Part shown: one piece after another, positions 58,701 through 64,000 of the stretch
Numbering within the stretch: the first letter of the stretch is position 1
How the letters are laid out: every line of letters starts with the position of its first letter
Assembly (NCBI GenBank): GCA_029891385.1
Contig: CM057232.1
Location: 69,155,824-69,219,823, forward strand
Source of the DNA: Erythroxylum novogranatense
Taxonomy: Eukaryota; Streptophyta; Magnoliopsida; Malpighiales; Erythroxylaceae
Reading direction: 5' to 3'
DNA: 64,000 bases
The notes under the pieces: generated by a model
The model's database searches: none
Seen by the model: the letters and a program-made list of their open reading frames with translations, nothing else
Told to the model about the DNA's origin: nothing
Made by a program: the position numbers and the translations under genes

Positions 58701-61700
58701 TGTTTTGTTTAGGACAACTGTTTAAATTCAATTTAAGCCATGCCTAGTTTGAAAAGCTATCTTACTGGAAGTTTGTGCTCTACTTGGATATTTGTAAACA
58801 TCCTACTAGTTACAAGCTTCCTATCATGCTTAAATATTCATATGAGGATTTGTGATGCACTTATAAAAAAAATGTAATTTTTCATATTTTGACCAACCTT
58901 TTCATCAACCGAAAAAAGTGAGGTACCTATTATTATAGATACTTAAGTACATTTCTGAAAACAATGTACCTTTCTAGATACCAGTACACTTTTGCCCCAT
59001 TGCAACAAACAGAACAATGACAAAGTTCTGTACAGCAATTTGCTTGGAACTTTCTAATCAAGTGATGTTACTCAACTTGGGTCTCTTTTGTTTACCTAGT
59101 TTAAAATGTTACAAAATTGATGCTGAACGGTGAGGCTTAAGAATTCAAATGGTTTTGTGTAGCCAAGATTTATGTATGATTCTTTTCTCTGCAATGTGGA
59201 ATCTTTAAGCTGGCTTTGTGACACAGATGAGGTGACCCTTTTCAACAGTGTAGCACCTGATTTGTAGTCCCATAGCTGTGATTGATTCTTTCCAATGTAG
59301 GAATCTTTGATTCATTGCTTTGGCATTTGCTTGAACTATAAATAACATCTTTTGTCAGAAAGAGGTTAGATCTTCATAAATGTCTGTTGCCTTTGTAGTG
59401 AAATGTGCAAGTCTGCAGTCGTGCTTGATATTCATGCCAAGAATTGATTTGTGGGCCCTGGAGACATGTTGTGGAGGTAGTGAGGAAGATGAAGTTTCTC
59501 CAATCAACCCTCCGCTTCTTGATGCAAAAACCTGTTGTGTAAGTGGTCAAGTTGTCGATGGGTTAAACAGATCCTCTGTTCCTCAATACAGGGTAGCTGA
59601 AACAATTGAGCATCAAGATGCCCGGAGAAGATCTTCACATGTATGGAACTCTTTTGTGGAGCAGGTTGAATCAATATCGGTATCGACATCCCTGATAATT
59701 CTGGTATGATAGGAAATTATTATTTATTACTTTGCCACTGTAATTTTGATTTGAATGCTTGACTTGGGATACATGTATGTTTGGCCTATTACAACTTTCT
59801 TTTAGCTGTTAATCTTGATGTGCTATGATTACTCGATGGTTTTGTAGTAGGTTGCACTTTGTGGCCTCTCCTTTGAAAGAAAGTTTTTCATTTTCCTTTA
59901 GTTATATACCATACTAGTAAACTTTTTCCCAGAGGAAACCTTTTGGTATATTTGTATATGAGTTGAAGGCTGTAACTTAATGCTTAAAGGATTATTCTGT
60001 TGTTTGATCTTAAACAAAAATTTTATTGCTTATTTCCATTTACAATTTTTAATTGAATCCTAATTGTACAGTAATTTCACTTTTTTTGACTTGTATATTT
60101 GTTGGAAAAAAGAAAAAAAGTTTCCTGTTTTGGACCAATTCAACTCTTCTGGCATGTAATTTAAAAATCCAACTCTTCATTTTGAACCACTGATATAAAA
60201 TGATATGAATGATTAATTTGAGTCAGTAGCAGTTGTCAAAGCTCAAGTGTAACGTGAGTGACTGAGACATCACCTTATGATCTTTTGTTGTTAGCCCTCC
60301 ATGTAGTGATTTGAGTCATTTAGCTAGAATAATCTGTTATTACCTACCTGTCTAAAACATACATGGCATTGCATATGCTCCTTAAGGTTTTACTAATATC
60401 TTGTTTTAACAGGCTACTTCAGAATTTCCATATCAAGATCTACCGTGTACGATAAGGCTATTCTTTGAGGCTGAAACTCCAAATACTAATCATTCAAGTC
60501 CTATGGGGCATGCAATTTCCCGCTTTTGTGTCAATGTCGATAGAACATTTGACCATGATAGTGTGATCAATCTTTCTGCATTAGAGTTATCAAGGGATAT
60601 GGTACAATTATTTGTTCAGTTGGTTCATCAAAGAGCTCATGCCCATAGAAGTTCACCACAAGAGTGCAAAATTGGTGATCCTTTTCAAGATCGTTTTGAT
60701 ACCAAAAGTACAAATGATATTCAAGATGCTATTACTGAAAGTCCATGTAGGACACTGTTTGAAGCTCCCTCACCATTAAATAGTAAAAATTCCAAGGGCA
60801 AATCAAGCTTGCTGTTGGCAATATGTAATTTTGGGTATCAAATTCTGCGATATCCTCATTTTGCAGAACTTTGTTGGGTTACATCCAAACTGAAAGAAGG
60901 TCCTTGCACTGATATCAGTGGACCTTGGAAGGGCTGGCCTTTCAATTCTTGCATTATTCGACCTTCTAACTCATTAGATCAAATGGCTGTTGCTGGAAGC
61001 TCTAGCAATATGAAAATCAAAGACAGATCTGACTTGGTAAGGGGGTTGATTGCTGTTGGTTTATCAGCATATAGAGGCATTTATAAATCTCTTAGAGATG
61101 TCTCCTGTGAGGTAAGGAAAGTTCTTGAGCTTCTAGTTGGAGAAATCATGCAAAAAATTCAATCAGGGAAAGATAGATATCAATATGTTCGTCTTTTATC
61201 ACAAGTTGCTTACCTGGAAGATATGGTTAATAGCTGGGTTTATGCGCTGCAGAGGTACTATTGCCTGTTAATTCCTATTCTTGTAGAATTATTAATTTTC
61301 AGAATTGTCTAACAGGAATTTTTTGGTTGCAGTTTAGAGCTTGATGCTCAAACGAAAATGGCAAATCATAAACCAAGTGGTGTGGAATATCCAACTGATG
61401 GAACCTGTTTGGGTAAAAATTCATTTCAAAGTGAGGAACATGATAGAAATGCTTATAATGGAGCAACCTATGTATCTGAAGGGCCGGAAGGAATTGTTCC
61501 TCAAAATCTTGAAGCTGTTGAATCTTATAAAGCGGAGAATGCCTATAATCATAATTCTGAGCGAACAGCACATTCAAAAAATGATTTTGCAGAACAGTCT
61601 AACCTTTGTGATCAGACCAACCTACATAAGCACCTTAAATGTTGGATGGTCGATGATCAATCACGAACTAATATAACAAATGGGAAGAGTGAGACTGCAC

Positions 61701-62509
61701 TTGGGTGGCATGATATGCCAAGTACAATGGATCTCAAGGATACTAATGAAGCTTCTGGGTCCTTGAGGGAATCAACTGTATGTTTCAGAGAATCATTCGT
61801 GTCTTCTGAGAATGGTCTTTGTGACTCTGATCTGAGTGCCTCTAAGTTCAACCCTGAGAGATCTTGCATCAAGGTTAATAAGTTGGAAAGCAGAACTAAT
61901 CATGCCAGCAATGAGTCTGAAGAGGAAGTTGGTATTCATGATGGCAATTTCTCTACAAAAACAATCACCGTTCCTTGTCATGATGCTGGGCTCATATGCA
62001 TCTATGCCTGCTGCCCTATATGCCTGTATACTCTGCACAATATTATTCGGAAAATCTTTATCGGTGAAATGAAGTTAAACAGGTGTCATTGGACCGCAGA
62101 GGATTTTCATGATATCCATGCATCATTGTCTGTGGCTCTGCTTTCAGCAGTCAGAAAAGTTGAAGCTCCCGAAAATATCACTGATTTTTCTGATGGAGTT
62201 CTAGTACATGAAACTCCCAGTCAAATGTCTGAAATTCTGCAGTTGCATGGATGCCAATGCAAGAGTTCAGGAAATAGTTTAGGAGTGAATACGGAATGTG
62301 ATTGTCACTCTGCAGATGGGTGTCTATCTGGGAAAGCAAAAGACTTCCTCGATTCCCAGCTTGGGTTAGACACAAAATTTGTATTCCGGGATGGCGTCTT
62401 GGTAACTATGGATTCTAACAAAGCATTTTCTTCTCACTGTAAATATGAGAATTTGTGCCTTTGTCCTCTTATAGAGTCGATAGTGATGATGAAACAGCCT
62501 ACTGAATAA
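52738..62509 (+). CDS. Extended-PHD and AAA+ ATPase chromatin-type protein, six exons
   Basis: Exons 52738-54231, 55961-56101, 56263-58024, 59399-59703, 60413-61254 and 61333-62509 join in frame (5721 nt, 1906 aa), all GT...AG. Residues 1-415 are charged and nuclear-looking (KRRRKF). An extended PHD finger spans about 419-571 (CGLCGCG ... WVHQHCAVW ... CSRCGRPGATIGC ... CPKTYHLPCA). The AAA+ module has Walker A GYPGTGKT (698-705), Walker B IIFFDEID (758-765), sensor ATNRPE (804-809) and RRPGRFDR arginine fingers (816-823). A second AAA-like module near 1080-1145 is degenerate (GSARSGQKHL, FMPRIDLWA). A CCPIC motif is at 1741. Architecture resembles the ATAD2/Yta7 group without a visible bromodomain. 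I recall At3g15120 as the Arabidopsis match. ATG 52738 is the first in-frame ATG. Confidence 0.9.
53449..53634 (+). repeat. Perfect in-frame 93-bp tandem duplication in exon 1
   Basis: Two adjacent copies (53449-53541 and 53542-53634) appear base-for-base identical. They encode a 31-residue unit twice (residues 238-268 and 269-299), beginning PVLHGEVSGGNDGELLV and ending GAYERHEK. It sits in the acidic, poorly structured region before the PHD finger, where an insertion should be tolerated. Confidence 0.95.
55174..55327. repeat. 77-bp tandem duplication in intron 1 of the ePHD-AAA gene
   Basis: gagtttgcagttgtatggac at 55174 recurs at 55251 (one change), followed in both by cacttgccattccatgtttg and cactgtagcaggatcagttta. 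Identity is over 90%. No function is seen. Confidence 0.92.
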
Positions 62510-64000
62510 TAATTGGCGTTCAAAGCTTGAATTTTCTGGCCAAGAAATCTTTTCACACTTTTGCAGGAAGTCAGGTGTATAGTGTCTCATAACAGGTACA
62601 GAGCGTCAATCTTTTTGTTGTTATTTTTCTGCTTGCGCGACATCTATAACGCATTTGATGCTATTTATTCACAAAAGTTATAGAAAAATGATCTAAAGGT
62701 TTTTAAGTTAAAGGGCTGATTAGGGTTCCTTTTGGTCATTGTGGAAGTATGTTTTCTTGTATTTCTAGTTATTGCATTTTTCCAATCCGTTCCCCTCCTT
62801 TTTTTAGGACTTTTAAGAAATAAATATCAGTTCGGGGACCGTATATTGAAAAAATGTCTTGTGAACTTTGTTATGAATTGAGCACAAGATAGTTTTTGTA
62901 AAGCCTCCAACCAATCTTTTTTCATAATGTAAATTAAAAGCATTCCTATATTCCTGTTTGCCTTTTCCATTCAAGTCTTATTAAGATGTGATGGTAAAAA
63001 CTTGTAATTTTATGTACTTGGTATCAGGAACTTAATTAATGCGTTTAAAACGTTAAGAAGACTTCAATAATAAAAAGGAGGATTGCAATAGAAAATAAAT
63101 GATTACCGTATTACGTGAAAATTTTCTAGCAGTTTTAATCATGCAGGACAGCGAAGAAGATCAAACTAAAGATAACACTGGCCTGGACATGGATCCTTGC
63201 CAAGGTGTACGTGCGTGCGCTGGAATGTTAGAAGGCTTCAATCAAACACTGAGGAGGGCACAGTAATGATTGAATTAAGAGTTGTTCTTAGTTACTAATG
63301 ATGTAGATTTACAAAATACCACCCCCTTAAAAATAGAGCAATCCACATTCCACTAAGGTCTCCCTCCCTCTTTTCACCCTCTCTTTATTTTCAATCAAGG
63401 GAGATTTTAATTCATATTCTGATGATAAAAATATAGGCACCACCAATGAGTTTTTATTTTTTATATGGAAGCATCGTGAAATTTCTTAAGAGGCTCACCA
63501 TGTATAAAAATATCATCATTTTTACTAATTGCATGAGTGATTAATTAAAGTTTTAACATCAAAGAAAACCGTCTTGAACATTAAAATATTCTTTGGAGAA
63601 TATTTTGAAAAATATATTCATTAAGAAAATGAATCTTAAGCATATGAAATTGTAAGAATTATGATTTCAAGGAATTAGTGAACTTAAATGGGATAAGAGT
63701 TCGACCAATATAGGTTAAAGTTGTTAAAATTAATGTACTAATCATATTGGATGACATATTAGTCTTAGTCAACAATATGACTCATTTGTCAACAAATACT
63801 GAATGACTAGTAAATCATGTACATTTAATACATATTGGTTGATATCTTGTAACTAGTTATTGTAATTACTAGTTTTTGGCTCCAATATTTAGTTTGGGTC
63901 TTGAAACTTTATGAATACATGTTTTATTGTTGGTTCTTGCATCAAAAAGCATTAAGGCGCTTTATACATATATTTATATTATCTTTTAAGTATTTAAGAT
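62510..64000. other. 3' flank of the ePHD-AAA gene, with possible extra exons
   Basis: 62567-62595 is bounded by ttttgcag and gtacag. 63147-63266 begins after catgcag and is open to a TAA in one frame (DSEEDQTKDNTGLDMDPC). If the last coding exon were spliced early at 62401 (ttg/gtaact), these could form another C-terminus; otherwise they may be 3' UTR exons or chance. I prefer the stop at 62509 because the cysteine-rich text before it (YENLCLCPLIESIVMM) looks constrained. From 63300 on the sequence is AT-rich with no gene seen. Confidence 0.45.

Overview
The window is plant nuclear DNA, almost certainly from a eudicot. Evidence: two intron-rich genes with plant splice signals, plant-specific Ty3/gypsy (Tat/Retand and Del/Tekay-like), Ty1/copia, CACTA, hAT, LINE and SINE elements, and an AT-rich background. 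I cannot name the species.

Only two host genes are well supported, both on the + strand. At 8.2-12.2 kb is a six-exon gene for an ERI-1-like DEDDh 3'-5' exonuclease (ERIL1/ERL1, the chloroplast rRNA-processing type). At 52.7-62.5 kb is a six-exon gene for a large nuclear-type protein of 1906 residues with an extended PHD finger, an intact AAA+ ATPase module and a second, degenerate AAA-like module. I recall the Arabidopsis orthologues as close neighbours (At3g15140 and At3g15120). If so, this is an ancestral gene neighbourhood pushed apart by about 40 kb of transposons.

Layout. 1 to ~7.57 kb: the 5' part of a decayed Tat/Retand Ty3/gypsy element on the - strand (5' LTR, gag, protease, RT, two RNase H domains, integrase, then a 3' region with a ~78-bp tandem array and an antisense ORF remnant); its 3' LTR lies left of the window. 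8.2-12.2 kb: ERIL1. 12.5-16.8 kb: a Ty1/copia element on - with both LTRs, no gag and an intact integrase ORF. 17.5-18.4 kb: a long TTA/ATT microsatellite. 18.4-21.8 kb: a 3.4-kb solo LTR on - inserted in that microsatellite with a perfect 5-bp duplication. 22.2 kb: a 5'-truncated LINE with a 17-bp duplication. 22.6-24.3 kb: diverged direct repeats with a SINE inserted in one. 24.5-25.9 kb: a non-autonomous CACTA element. 27.4-28.2 kb: a LINE ORF1 (DUF4283) remnant cut by a Del-like LTR of the same family as the solo LTR but on +, followed by two tandem primer-binding sites. 31.3-48.0 kb: a LARD-like element (4.3-kb LTRs, non-coding interior of about 3.4 kb) with a complete 4.7-kb hAT transposon inside it. 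48.0-51.8 kb: a second degenerate LINE that the LARD split. 51.9-52.0 kb: a fold-back repeat. 52.7-62.5 kb: the ePHD-AAA gene. 62.5-64 kb: its 3' flank.

The main value of the window is a well-resolved nested-transposon record in which eight elements can be delimited to the base (seven with target-site duplications, two of those with one mismatch), plus a striking array of paired 15-bp palindromes with constant 21-bp spacing in the LARD LTRs. I saw no prokaryotic features, CRISPR arrays, or tRNA or rRNA genes.
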